Below, piece after piece: positions 1 to 8,464 of a stretch of 64,000 nucleotides of DNA. Source of the stretch: Bog-257 sp963846715 (GTDB lineage Bacteria; Acidobacteriota; Terriglobia; Terriglobales; Acidobacteriaceae); assembly GCA_963846715.1 (NCBI GenBank), contig CAWJXA010000002.1, forward strand, positions 62,001 to 126,000, read 5' to 3'. A program made the translations under genes and the position numbers. The notes under the pieces are model-generated. The model did no database searches. It saw only the letters and a list, made by a program, of their open reading frames with translations, and was not told the DNA's origin. Positions within the stretch are counted from its first letter, which is position 1, and each line of letters opens with the position of its first letter.

Positions 1-150
1 CAGTTCAACAATTTCTACCACCGCCATCACATCCTTACCGAGACCGACGAGGGACGAAAAAAGTTTCTGCTGGCCACAGCGGCAGTGGTGCACCGCGAGC
101 TGATCAATATTCTGAGCGTGATGGGAATAACCGTGCCGACGGTGATGTAA
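1..150 (+). CDS. C-terminal fragment of a protein of unknown function
   Basis: An open frame enters from the left edge and ends in TAA at 148-150, giving the last 49 residues of a protein. The tail is Phe/His-rich (FNNFYHRHHIL) and continues into a helical segment ending in VMGITVPTVM. I do not recognise a family from this piece. It converges on the pseudopilin operon on the other strand, 9 bp from the stop codon of the last pseudopilin. Codon use resembles the neighbouring genes, so it is probably the real end of a gene that starts outside the window. Confidence 0.5.
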   Translation, partial: QFNNFYHRHHILTETDEGRKKFLLATAAVVHRELINILSVMGITVPTVM

Positions 151-159
151 GAAGGCTTC

Positions 160-558
160 CTACCACGTACTGTACGCAGTGCCCTCGCTGGAGGATTGAT
201 CGCTCCCGCTATGAACATCCATAATCCCCGGCTCGGTCTGGTCAGGAGACATGATGCTGTCGTCGGTAACCGGAACCCAGCTTTCGCGTGAGTTGGTGAA
301 GGGGTCTTTAGGAAGCTGCTTAAGGTATCCGGCGTCCACCAGGTCCTGCAATGATTGCGGCGCCTTCTGCTTGTCAAGGGTATATTGATCGATGAGCGAC
401 CTCATGGTGTAGAGGTCATCGCGCAGCGCCGTCTCCTTAGCATGAAGAATGGACGACGAATAGTTCGGGATGGCGAGCGACAGCAGGATCACGATGATGC
501 TGATCACCACCATCAGTTCGATCAGGGTAAAGCCGCGTTGTCGCAAACGCCGATTCAT
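160..558 (-). CDS. GspG-like type II secretion/type IV pilus pseudopilin
   Basis: A 132-residue class III prepilin. The short basic leader MNRRLRQRG is followed by FTLIELMVVISIIVILLSLA, so prepilin peptidase should cut after Gly9 and methylate Phe10; Glu at mature position 5 is present. The rest is a helix plus a small globular domain with the GspG-type pattern of a DPF motif and an aromatic C-terminus (YSTW). I start at the ATG at 558 because it gives a normal-length leader and lies 16 bp after the stop of the upstream pseudopilin; a longer frame would run into that gene. It is the last gene of a secretin-pseudopilin-pseudopilin unit. The protein should sit in the inner membrane and assemble into a pseudopilus. 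Confidence 0.85.
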   Translation of the reverse strand: MNRRLRQRGFTLIELMVVISIIVILLSLAIPNYSSSILHAKETALRDDLYTMRSLIDQYTLDKQKAPQSLQDLVDAGYLKQLPKDPFTNSRESWVPVTDDSIMSPDQTEPGIMDVHSGSDQSSSEGTAYSTW

Positions 559-574
559 GTTCGCACTTGGCAAA

Positions 575-1087
575 TTACCACGTTTTGTACTTGGTGCCGT
601 CCAAGCCAGTTCCGTCGGACTTTGTATAAACATCAAAAACGCTCTGTCCGCCCCAGGAATCCGAGTCAGGATCGTCCTGCATCGACCGTAAGCCCCACTC
701 GTCCTTGCCCGTCATAGGATCCACAGGAATCCGTCGCAGGAAGCGGATCTTCTTGCCGTTGGAATCCACCCCTTTAACCAGAGTATCGAGGTCCGGCGGA
801 TATCCCTGGCTGTCCAGCTTGGTCTGGAAGGCACCCCGGTCGGCCGCGTCCTTGTAGCGGTCAATGGCGTCGCGCAACTCCCACAGATCACGACGCAGCT
901 CACGCTCTTTGTTGCGCTGAATTGTGATCCGAAGCACCGGAGTCGCGGCCGCGGTCAGAATCATCAGGATGGTCATCGCCACGATGAGTTCGACCAACGT
1001 GAAGCCGTTCCTGCGCGCACTCCGACAGGCCGGAAGTCGCGAACCTAAGCTAGCCGGATCGAGGCGCACCATCCCCTTCAGCTGCAA
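575..1087 (-). CDS. GspG-like type II secretion/type IV pilus pseudopilin (second paralogue)
   Basis: A 170-residue prepilin with an unusually long leader. The cleavage site RRNG|FTLVELIVAM falls at Gly28/Phe29, and Glu33 is the conserved mature Glu5. A charged helix follows (RNKERELRRDLWELRDAIDRY), then a globular domain with VDPMTGKDEWGLR and a C-terminus ending YKTW, parallel to YSTW in the next gene. The two genes look like an old tandem duplication. An internal ATG (1072) would shorten the leader, and neither start has a convincing ribosome binding site, so the start is uncertain. It lies 146 bp downstream of the secretin gene on the same strand. Confidence 0.83.
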   Translation of the reverse strand: MQLKGMVRLDPASLGSRLPACRSARRNGFTLVELIVAMTILMILTAAATPVLRITIQRNKERELRRDLWELRDAIDRYKDAADRGAFQTKLDSQGYPPDLDTLVKGVDSNGKKIRFLRRIPVDPMTGKDEWGLRSMQDDPDSDSWGGQSVFDVYTKSDGTGLDGTKYKTW

Positions 1088-1233
1088 GAACGCGACTGGA
1101 AAAATGAAGATACACCGCTACTATTTTAGTCCTTCCGGGAACTGATTTCGACGTTGACAAACACCGGGTCGCCTTCGGAGCCATGCTCGAGACGAGCGTC
1201 ATAGCTCCGAACCCTGTTGGTTAGACGCCTCTC

Positions 1234-3567
1234 CTAATGAACGGTCACAATGGCTTGGGAGCCACTGGCGGGGACATTCTGCATGCTGGCGTTCTTCACT
1301 CCCGCCCGGTTGACACTCAAGGTCGCCTGTCCTGGGGCCTTTGCCTGGAATGTAATCGTGAAGACCGACCCGTCACCGTTGATTCCGGGGCTGCCTGGCG
1401 GACGTGAAGCCGTGAGTTGCAAAATACCAACCATACTGTCATCGCGATTCACCAGTGCAACCGTCTGGCCATCCTGGGCAAGCAGCGGTCCATTGGAGAC
1501 ATTCACCACCTGCAACACTCTAGGGTTGTAGACGATCTGCACCGGAACGGAGTACACATTCTGCGCGCCGCTGAGGTTTACATTTACGGTGAAGGTAGAA
1601 CCCACGGCCTGGTCCAGCATCGGCGGATCAAAGCTGACGATCGCACTGCCCGGCGGTGCTGCCGCGGTGGAAGCCTGTGAACTCGCCGGCGTGGCCGTCG
1701 CGGCTGGAGACTGCGAGGGACTCACTTGCGCTGCCGGCGGGTTGCCCGAGGGGCCCGGCTGCGGTGTTGCATGGGGTTGCTGGTCCGGAGCCTGGTTCAT
1801 GCCGTGATGTAGCGAGATGGTATTCGCGGTGCCCACGTCAACCGCTTTGAGATTGCTATCATTCACATCCTGTGCCCGAACGATGTGCGGAATCAGAATG
1901 AAAACGATTTCGTTGTCTTTGACTTCTTTTTGCTCAGAAGAGAATAGCCACCTAAGACCCGGAATTTGCGCTAAGCCGGGAATTCCTGATAACGATTTGG
2001 TTTGGTCGCTTTCCAGGATGCCGCCCAGAATGTTGACCTCGCCTTCGCGCAGGCGGATTTCCTGCTCAATCTTGCGCTGCCCTATTACCGGCTGCTGAAT
2101 GCCGCCGATGTTCTGATAGGAGTCAACGGCCGAGATGTCCATGGCAAGTTTGAGTGTGACTTCATCCAACCCGTGTACACGTGGGGTGATGTCGATGTTC
2201 ACGCCGACATCGATGTAATTGAACTGGGTATTGACTAGCGGATTGATGCCGACTCCGCCAATGCCGGGCTGGAACGAGCCAGTGGCAACCGGCACGCGTT
2301 CACCAATCTTCAGAGAAGCTTTCTGACCATCAGAGGCTCGGATTTGCGGTTGAGTGATCAGCTTGCTGTTGCTGTCGCTATACAGAAAATTCAGTGTGGT
2401 CGCGGGGATGGTCACCTGGAAATTCGTCGCATTCAGGTGCGCGAGGCTATTCAGGTTAATGCTGCCAGTATTGCCGGTCGTGGTGGTCGCTGTTCCGCCG
2501 TTGCCGGCATTGCCATTCACGGTGGTACTGGTCGTGCTCGTGTTGTTGTCCTGTAACTGCACGGTAACGCTGGCCGGAGGCTGAATGCCCAGATTGCGCA
2601 GCTTGTCGCGACTGACCTGCATGATGGCGACTTCCACTACCACTTCAGGCCGCCCCTTATCCAGATCGGTGATCAGCTTCTCTGCCATCGCAATCTGGTC
2701 GGGTGTTCCCCGCACTACGATTGCCTGCTGTGAAGGAAACTGCTGCAGACGCTGGGTGTCGAGCAGGGTGCGCAGAATGTTCACCAAGTCCTGTAATTCA
2801 TTAGGCTGGGAGAGATTGGTCAGATAAAAAGTGCGGATGACGCTCTGTTCCAGCTCTTTGCGTTTCGCAGGCGTGTCTGCGGCAACAAAAATCGTGTTTG
2901 GAGTAACTGGCCGCCAGAAAGTCTTGGACTCCAGCGCGGTGATTTCCAGCGCTTCCTCCAACGTGACGCCGTTCAGATCAACACGGACGCTTTTCGAAGT
3001 GTAATCAGGGTCGAACAAGACGTTGATTCCGGCCAGTTTGCCGATGGTTTCGTAAACCATCTTGGCGTCCGAGGTCATCTTTAAGGTGATGGGAGTCTGC
3101 GAAATTGGGGCCAGTTCAACCGGCCCAGTTGCTTCCTCCATTCGCTTGGTCAATCCCGACTCCGTGGTAGACGGTGCCGGATTTGGATTCAGGTTCTTCT
3201 GGATGAGCTGACGTATCTTGTTGGCTTGTTGTTGCGCGATAAAGCTGGAAGGATCAATGGCTGTGGCCTGCTCAAAATCGGTCAGGGCCTCCTGCAACTT
3301 CCCAGCCTTGACCAGAATCTCACCTTGATGGACGTAGGATGCCGACGCCAAAAAACGCACGTATTCGAAGGCGGCCCGGTAAGTCAGATCTGAAGGTTTC
3401 AGCTGGTAAGCCTGATGGTAAAAATTGTAGGCAGCGATGTAATCCTGCCGAACTTCGGCTTCTTTGCCCTTCTGAAAGGCGGCTTTGGCGGCCTTGTCGT
3501 TGGAGGCGACTGCGGGCAAAACCGCGACAACGAGTAGCAGCGCCAGGACGCGGGTAAACCGTTTCAT
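1234..3567 (-). CDS. Secretin (GspD/PilQ type) with N-terminal TPR region and C-terminal cohesin domain
   Basis: A 777-residue outer-membrane secretin. Order of parts: signal peptide (1-22), TPR-like helices (25-125), STN-type domain (about 160-230), NolW-like N1 domain (about 244-303), a Ser/Thr/Asn/Gly-rich insert (339-370), the secretin beta-domain (about 400-565, including IRASDGQKASLKIGERVPV and the GIPGLAQIPGLRWLF block), a Pro/Ser/Ala-rich linker (590-640) and a cohesin-like beta-sandwich (about 641-777, starting IVSFDPPMLDQAVGSTFTV). The start at 3567 is supported by AAGGAA just upstream and the signal peptide. It heads the pseudopilin unit and should form the outer-membrane channel for type II secretion or a type IV pilus. 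The cohesin tail is not part of standard GspD or PilQ. Confidence 0.92.
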   Translation of the reverse strand: MKRFTRVLALLLVVAVLPAVASNDKAAKAAFQKGKEAEVRQDYIAAYNFYHQAYQLKPSDLTYRAAFEYVRFLASASYVHQGEILVKAGKLQEALTDFEQATAIDPSSFIAQQQANKIRQLIQKNLNPNPAPSTTESGLTKRMEEATGPVELAPISQTPITLKMTSDAKMVYETIGKLAGINVLFDPDYTSKSVRVDLNGVTLEEALEITALESKTFWRPVTPNTIFVAADTPAKRKELEQSVIRTFYLTNLSQPNELQDLVNILRTLLDTQRLQQFPSQQAIVVRGTPDQIAMAEKLITDLDKGRPEVVVEVAIMQVSRDKLRNLGIQPPASVTVQLQDNNTSTTSTTVNGNAGNGGTATTTTGNTGSINLNSLAHLNATNFQVTIPATTLNFLYSDSNSKLITQPQIRASDGQKASLKIGERVPVATGSFQPGIGGVGINPLVNTQFNYIDVGVNIDITPRVHGLDEVTLKLAMDISAVDSYQNIGGIQQPVIGQRKIEQEIRLREGEVNILGGILESDQTKSLSGIPGLAQIPGLRWLFSSEQKEVKDNEIVFILIPHIVRAQDVNDSNLKAVDVGTANTISLHHGMNQAPDQQPHATPQPGPSGNPPAAQVSPSQSPAATATPASSQASTAAAPPGSAIVSFDPPMLDQAVGSTFTVNVNLSGAQNVYSVPVQIVYNPRVLQVVNVSNGPLLAQDGQTVALVNRDDSMVGILQLTASRPPGSPGINGDGSVFTITFQAKAPGQATLSVNRAGVKNASMQNVPASGSQAIVTVH

Positions 3568-3908
3568 CAAGTTCCTTAAGACCCCGGGGAATTGTGCCGG
3601 AAACCCGCCACCCTCATGCGTGCTGAGATGCCCAGGTTCCCGAGCGTGAGACTTGCGCTCACCACAAACGTGAGCAGTTTCGCCGCAAATCAGAGACCGT
3701 TGCAGGACGGAATCCAATTAGTGTAATCCGCGAGATTATAGCATTCCGGAATGAATGAAAGTCGCCGTTTTCAACCTGTGTTAGCATCGTAGATTCGTGG
3801 TACGCGAGAGTTACAGCCAGCCCCGCCCAGCGTCATCCCATTCTCCGATTCATACGAAGTTGGGTTCGAGACAGCCAGGACCGGCGCTGGGGTCGTAACT
3901 GGTCAGCT

Positions 3909-4436
3909 ATGGTTCGCCAGTCATCCCCCACAGGTCGTCCCGAGAAGGAAAAGAAGGTCCGTCGTGACCCTACGGCCAGCGGAGAGCGGGACGCCTCGGT
4001 CAACCGCGCCGCGTCGCACAACTACTTTCTGCTGGAGAAGTTTGAAGCGGGCATTGCCTTGCGTGGAACCGAGGTGAAGTCCGTGCGCGCTGGACGAGCC
4101 AACCTCAAAGACGCCTACGGGCTGGTGAAAGATGGCGAACTCTGGCTGATCAACGCGCACATCGGTCCCTACGAACATGGCAATATCTTCAACCACGAAC
4201 CTCTGCGCACCCGGAAGTTGCTGGTGCACAAGAATGAGTTGAATAAACTCATCGGCAAGACGCAGCAGAAAGGCCTGACGCTGATCCCCACCCGTTTGTA
4301 TTTCAGGAACGGCCGCGTGAAGGTGGAAATTGCGCTGGCGAAAGGCAAGCAGCACTGGGACAAGCGCGAGACCGAGCGGCGAAAGACCGCAGACAAAGAA
4401 GCGCGTGAGGCCGTCGCTAGAAGCAGGAAGAGTTAA
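3909..4436 (+). CDS. smpB: SsrA-binding protein SmpB
   Basis: A 175-residue protein. It matches SmpB from about residue 35: NYFLLEKFEAGIALRGTEVKSVR, then NLKDAYG, INAHIGPYEHGN, HEPLRTRKLLVHKNELNKLIG and the basic C-terminus (GKQHWDKRETERRKTADKE). SmpB binds tmRNA and delivers it to stalled ribosomes for trans-translation. The family is usually about 155 residues; the extra roughly 25 residues at the N-terminus are basic and polar and may be non-essential or reflect a later start. No tmRNA gene was recognised nearby. It is transcribed divergently from the secretin operon, with 341 bp between the two start codons. Confidence 0.95.
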   Translation: MVRQSSPTGRPEKEKKVRRDPTASGERDASVNRAASHNYFLLEKFEAGIALRGTEVKSVRAGRANLKDAYGLVKDGELWLINAHIGPYEHGNIFNHEPLRTRKLLVHKNELNKLIGKTQQKGLTLIPTRLYFRNGRVKVEIALAKGKQHWDKRETERRKTADKEAREAVARSRKS

Positions 4437-4523
4437 AGGAAGCAACGCCGATTAACCGAAAGGACCCTTGGCGTGCTCAGGGCCTTCTCAAATCGATCAA
4501 ATATTTGAAATGGACTAGATCAC

Positions 4524-6049
4524 ATGAAAACAACGCTTTATATCGGAATACCTTCGCAATTCGAAACCGAATGCCTGGTTGTGCCGGTGCTCGATGCCAC
4601 CGAGAGCAGCAACGGCGACAAATCGGACAAACACAACCCCAATATCCAGACTGATGACAAAGCTGTACTCAACGCGGCCGCCGACCTCACCGCCTCCGGC
4701 GAAGTCACGGGCAAGATGCTGGAGATCGCCTTGCTGCACAAACCGACTGGTCTGAAGGCCAAGCGCCTGATGCTGATCGGCGGCGGCAAGGCCAAGAATT
4801 TTTCCTCCTATGAGCTGCGCAAGCTGGCTGGCGCAGCCGTGCGCAACCTGAAGGCCAAGGACCTGAAGAGCTTTGCCTTCGTCGCGCCCGGCGGCATGAA
4901 GGATGCCGCGAAGTCGATCGTCGAGGGCGCCTTCGTCGGCAACTTCGATCCCGACTACTACAAGAGCGACCGCAAAGAGCAGAAGATCGAAGAGCTCGTG
5001 ATCGTCGCTCCTAAGGGTGCGAACCAGAAGTCGCTGCAAACTGCAATCGAGCAGGGCCGCATTATTGGCGAGGCGCAGAACTTTACGCGCGACTTGGTCA
5101 ACGAGCCAGGCAATCGCATGACTCCCACAATCCTGGCTGACCGCGCCAAGAAGATGTGCGACGAGACCGGCCTGAAGTGCGAGATCTATGGCGGCGACAA
5201 AATCAAAGAGCTGAAGATGGGCGCCTTCTGGAGCGTGTCGCAGGGTTCCGACGAAGAGCCGCGGCTGATCATCATGCGCTACGAGCCTGACCGCGCGCCC
5301 AGAGAAGCCGGTGCTCGGCCTGGTGGGAAAGGGAATTACCTTCGACAGCGGCGGCATTTCCCTCAAGCCCGGCGACGGCATGGAGAAGATGAAATACGAC
5401 ATGGCGGGCGGCGCGGCCATGATCGGCGCCATGCGCGCTATTGCGCAGCTCAAGCCGAACGTGCGAGTGATCGGAATCGTCTGCGCCAGTGAGAACATGC
5501 CATCGGGCAAGGCGCAGAAGCCGGGCGACGTGCAGATTGCCATGTCGGGAAAGTCAATCGAGATCATCAACACCGACGCCGAAGGGCGCCTGGTGCTGGC
5601 CGACGGCTTGCACTACGCGCGCCAACTGGGCTGCACCCACCTCATCGACGCGGCGACGCTGACTGGCGCGTGCGTGGTTGCGCTGGGCATGGTGAATGCC
5701 GGCATTTTCGCCAACGACGAAGACTTCTACGAGCGATTCAGCAAATCGCTGCAGAAGTCGGGCGAGAAGATGTGGCGTCTGCCGGTCGACGAAGAGTACC
5801 GCGACATGATCAAGTCCAACATCGCCGACATCGTTAACAGCGGCGGGCCGTTGGGGCGGCGCGGTCACGGCGGCCATGTTCCTGAAGGAGTTCGTCGGCG
5901 ACACGCCATGGCTGCATCTCGACATCGCTGGCGTCGCCTGGATGGAAGACAACAAACCCTGGATCGCGAAAGGACCGTCCGGAATTCCGGTGCGCTCGCT
6001 GGTGGAGTTCGTGCGCGATCTAGCAGCCAGCCCTGCTTCGAAGAATTAA
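4524..6049 (+). CDS. pepA: Leucyl aminopeptidase (M17), reading frame broken by two +1 shifts
   Basis: A cytosolic M17 metallo-aminopeptidase that releases N-terminal residues from peptides. Frame 1 runs to about 5301 (N-terminal macro-like domain, then LVNEPGNRMTP). Frame 2 carries the catalytic region: GKGITFDSGGISLKPG, MKYDMAGGAAMIGAM and the family signature NTDAEGRLVLADGL. Frame 3 from about 5847 encodes AVTAAMFLKEF and ends LAASPASKN at 6049. One surplus base near 5301 (CCCAGAGAAG) and one in the GGG at 5845-5847 restore a full-length protein of about 507 residues. All metal-binding and catalytic motifs are intact, so sequence error is more likely than decay. It follows smpB by 87 bp. 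Confidence 0.88.
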
Positions 6050-6061
6050 CGAGCGGCAGTG

Positions 6062-6715
6062 CTAACTGTCCAGCAACTCGTGCAGCCAGCTCTCGATGGT
6101 CATCCGCATTTCCGCGAGATGACCTTCGAAGAAGTGGTCTCCGGGGACGAAGACTAACTCTTTCGGTCCCGCCGCTCCTGCTACCAGTCTTTCCAGCGCA
6201 TCGTGCGGTCCATATTGATCATGATCGCCGCTGACGAAAAGCTTCGGCTTGCGGCAGTCGCGCAAGAACGAGAAGGAATACAGACGTCCGTCAGCCTCTA
6301 CCGGAGTGCCAATAGAAATCAAGGCTTTCACGTCGGGATCGGGACACGCGGCACGAAGCCCGATGGCTGCTCCGAAAGAGAAGCCCGCGAAGATAATGGG
6401 CAGGGAGAACTCTCGTTTCAGCCAGGTCAGCGCGGCTTGCACATCTGCAACTTCGCCTCGTCCTTCGTCGTGCGTGCCTGCGCTCAGGCCGGTGCCACGA
6501 AAATTAAAGCGCAACACTGGAAAGCCGAACGAGTGCAATGCTTTCATGGCGTGAAACACGACCTTGTTGTGCATCGTTCCGCCGCCCAACGGATGAGGAT
6601 GGCACACTAATGCGGAATGGGTAGCGTTTGCGGATCCCGCGTTGAGCAGGGCTTCCAGCCGTCCTGCTGGTCCGTCAAGAAAAAATGACCTGATTGCGGC
6701 GTGCGAAGCGGGCAA
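6062..6715 (-). CDS. Alpha/beta hydrolase, short-chain dienelactone-hydrolase-like
   Basis: A 217-residue cytoplasmic alpha/beta hydrolase. HPHPLGGGTMHNKVV near residue 40 is the oxyanion-loop motif of this subfamily. FRGTGLSAG follows, and the nucleophile elbow is GFSFG (Ser near residue 113). The acid is in SGDHDQYG and the catalytic His in VPGDHFFEGH near the C-terminus. Proteins like this are often annotated as alpha/beta fold or xaeA-like hydrolases with unknown substrates. It converges with pepA, 12 bp from its stop. The substrate cannot be read from context. Confidence 0.85.
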   Translation of the reverse strand: MPASHAAIRSFFLDGPAGRLEALLNAGSANATHSALVCHPHPLGGGTMHNKVVFHAMKALHSFGFPVLRFNFRGTGLSAGTHDEGRGEVADVQAALTWLKREFSLPIIFAGFSFGAAIGLRAACPDPDVKALISIGTPVEADGRLYSFSFLRDCRKPKLFVSGDHDQYGPHDALERLVAGAAGPKELVFVPGDHFFEGHLAEMRMTIESWLHELLDS

Positions 6716-6849
6716 ACGTTTCCTGCCTTGTCGCGGATTGCGAAGGTTCGTGGGTGCGCTTCAAGATCGAGGAGCTCAGCCCCGCGGAGGCTCGCTATCC
6801 CCCGCGGGAGCTTGTGCACCTGCGGCAACATGTTGCCGCAGAGTTATAA
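6692..6849 (+). CDS. Possible short ORF, unknown
   Basis: An open frame from TTG at 6692 to TAA at 6849 would encode about 52 residues, including NVSCLVADCEGSWVRF and a charged helix ending HLRQHVAAEL. Its third positions are G/C-rich as in real genes here, unlike most shadow frames. It overlaps the start of the hydrolase gene on the opposite strand by 24 bp, has no clear ribosome binding site, and contains a 22-bp palindrome near its end. It may be the tail of a decayed gene. Confidence 0.2.
6820..6841. repeat. 22-bp perfect palindrome
   Basis: The half-site CTGCGGCAACA is followed immediately by its exact reverse complement, with no spacer. It lies 105 bp upstream of the hydrolase start (6715). 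There is no T-run on either side, so a simple intrinsic terminator is unlikely. An operator for a dimeric regulator is possible. Confidence 0.5.
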
Positions 6850-6980
6850 CTTTAGCGCATAGGGTCGTTATCGTCGAATGACGCTTTCGTCAGCGTTAGG
6901 TCCTAGAGCTACAAAATACCCAATTCATGAGTGCTCTGCTGGCGAAAGCCTAAGGAATGAATAGTGCTTTGCCGTTTAGA

Positions 6981-7181
6981 TCAATCTGTCTTCTCACGAG
7001 TTTTATGTTTGCGAACGCGATTGGCGCGGCCATAAATGAAAAGTAGCACGAAGAAGACATAAACCAGGATTGACCATTTGGGATAACCAAGTTGGGTAAA
7101 ATACGGCAATCCCCAGACGCTGAATGCCAGTGCCGAGGCCAGCACAATAACCAACCAAATACAATCGGAGCGCTGCATCAC
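6981..7181 (-). CDS. Small two-helix membrane protein of unknown function
   Basis: A 66-residue ORF with two hydrophobic segments, IWLVIVLASALAFSVWGLPYF (about 8-28) and WSILVYVFFVLLFIYGRA (about 36-53), followed by a basic tail (NRVRKHKTREKTD). The topology is plausible for an inner-membrane protein with both ends inside. No family was recognised. The start may be at either of two adjacent ATG codons. It lies alone between the hydrolase and the Gfo/Idh/MocA gene and is transcribed divergently from the latter. Confidence 0.55.
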   Translation of the reverse strand: MMQRSDCIWLVIVLASALAFSVWGLPYFTQLGYPKWSILVYVFFVLLFIYGRANRVRKHKTREKTD

Positions 7182-7325
7182 GAATTCTCAGGGCAAAGGA
7201 TTTCCGCGACCGCCCAATTCCCGCGGTTAAACTGGTTGACATCTGTTTAGAAGAGCACTTAGAGGTCACAGTTTGTCTGTGCCATAAAATTTTTCAAAAC
7301 GTTATAGGACGAAAAGGACAATCGA

Positions 7326-8312
7326 ATGATTCGTTTCGGCATTGTTGGGTTTGGTGCGCACGCGGTGAAACGCCTGATGCCCGGATTCTCCAAGGCCCGG
7401 CGCTGTCGCGTTACGGCATTGTCACGGCGGGATTTGCAACGCGCCAAGGCCTCTGCCGCACAATTTGGAATCGAACATGCCTTCGCCTCAACGGCCGAGC
7501 TCTGCGCCAGCCCGGAGGTTGATGCCGTGTTCGTGTGCAGTCCGGATGGGCTGCATTATAGCGATGTGTTGGAAGCCATACGGCACGGCAAGGCTGTCCT
7601 CTGCGAGAAACCGATGGCCAGGAATTCGCAAGAGGCACGGGAAATGGTAGATGCTGCGCGAGCCGCCAAGGTCCTACTCGGAGTGGCTCATGTGATGCGC
7701 TTTGAAGAGAGCGTTAAGTTCTTCCGCGAACACGTCATGGGAGGCTCGATCGGGCGGCCAGTGATAGCACGTGCTGACTTTTTTGCTCCCTTGCTAAGCA
7801 GCGCACGTGCATGGATCAATGACCCACGGCTGGCCACCGGAGGTCCGCTATCCGATCTGGGAGTGCATTGCATCGATGCGCTGCGCTTCATCGTGGGACA
7901 GGAGGTGCGCTCGGTGACAGCAACGGCGAACTACGATTCGAATTGGGTAGTGGAGGCCTTGGCGACTGCGGCACTACAATTCGAGTCCGGTACGCTCGCG
8001 ACGGTTTCGGTATCGGCTCGCACTCCCTACCAGACGTATCTGGAAGTCGCCGGTGAAACCGGAGTGTTGGCGTCGGTAAACGCGTTAAACGTGGAACACC
8101 CCCCGACGGTAGAGTTACGCCGGGGATATGACGTGATCGAGAGAAGGGAAGTCTCGAACGCTTCGGCCTATACCGCCCAGGTAGATGCGTTTGCAGCGGC
8201 CATGGAAGAGGGTCGCGAGTTTGAGATTCCCGGAGAGCAAGGCTTGCGCAACCAGTTAATTTTGGATGCCGCATTCCGCAGTGTGAAGAGCGGAAAAGTC
8301 GAAGTGGTGTGA
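7326..8312 (+). CDS. Gfo/Idh/MocA family NAD(P)-dependent oxidoreductase
   Basis: A 328-residue protein with an N-terminal Rossmann fold (RFGIVGFGAHAVKRL), the DAVFVCSPDGLHYSDVLEAIRHG segment and the family motif CEKPMA near residue 98. The C-terminal alpha/beta domain has GGPLSDLGVHCIDALRF, carrying the conserved Asp and His (about 180-184). Such enzymes oxidise or reduce sugars, inositols and related polyols; the substrate is not evident. A TTGACA hexamer lies at 7236-7241, but the matching -10 is weak. The ATG at 7326 is preceded by AGGACGAAAAGGAC. Confidence 0.88.
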   Translation: MIRFGIVGFGAHAVKRLMPGFSKARRCRVTALSRRDLQRAKASAAQFGIEHAFASTAELCASPEVDAVFVCSPDGLHYSDVLEAIRHGKAVLCEKPMARNSQEAREMVDAARAAKVLLGVAHVMRFEESVKFFREHVMGGSIGRPVIARADFFAPLLSSARAWINDPRLATGGPLSDLGVHCIDALRFIVGQEVRSVTATANYDSNWVVEALATAALQFESGTLATVSVSARTPYQTYLEVAGETGVLASVNALNVEHPPTVELRRGYDVIERREVSNASAYTAQVDAFAAAMEEGREFEIPGEQGLRNQLILDAAFRSVKSGKVEVV

Positions 8313-8464
8313 TTTACCACGGAGCCACGGAGACACAGAGGAAAACTCTGTTGAGAGAAGACGCGGAGTCACCCCCTGAGCTTTATCCAACTGCGCGGCA
8401 TCAGGGGTGGTCAGCGCCTTTAACTGCGAGAGAAGTCCTTCCGCGCCTCAATGGTGACAAAGCC

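Noticed and set aside
3718..3908. tmRNA gene beside smpB
   Set aside because: I searched the gap for the tmRNA ends and tag-reading pattern and saw none.
5845..6049. pepA as a true pseudogene
   Set aside because: Both breaks are single surplus bases and all metal and catalytic motifs are intact, consistent with the errors seen elsewhere.
7236..7264. Sigma-70 promoter for the Gfo/Idh/MocA gene
   Set aside because: The -35 TTGACA is perfect, but the hexamer 17 bp downstream (TTAGAG) matches TATAAT poorly, so it was only mentioned.
8313..8346. CCACGGAGCCACGGAGACACAG string as a mobile element
   Set aside because: It looks like a degenerate dispersed repeat, but only one copy is visible here and no boundaries can be set.
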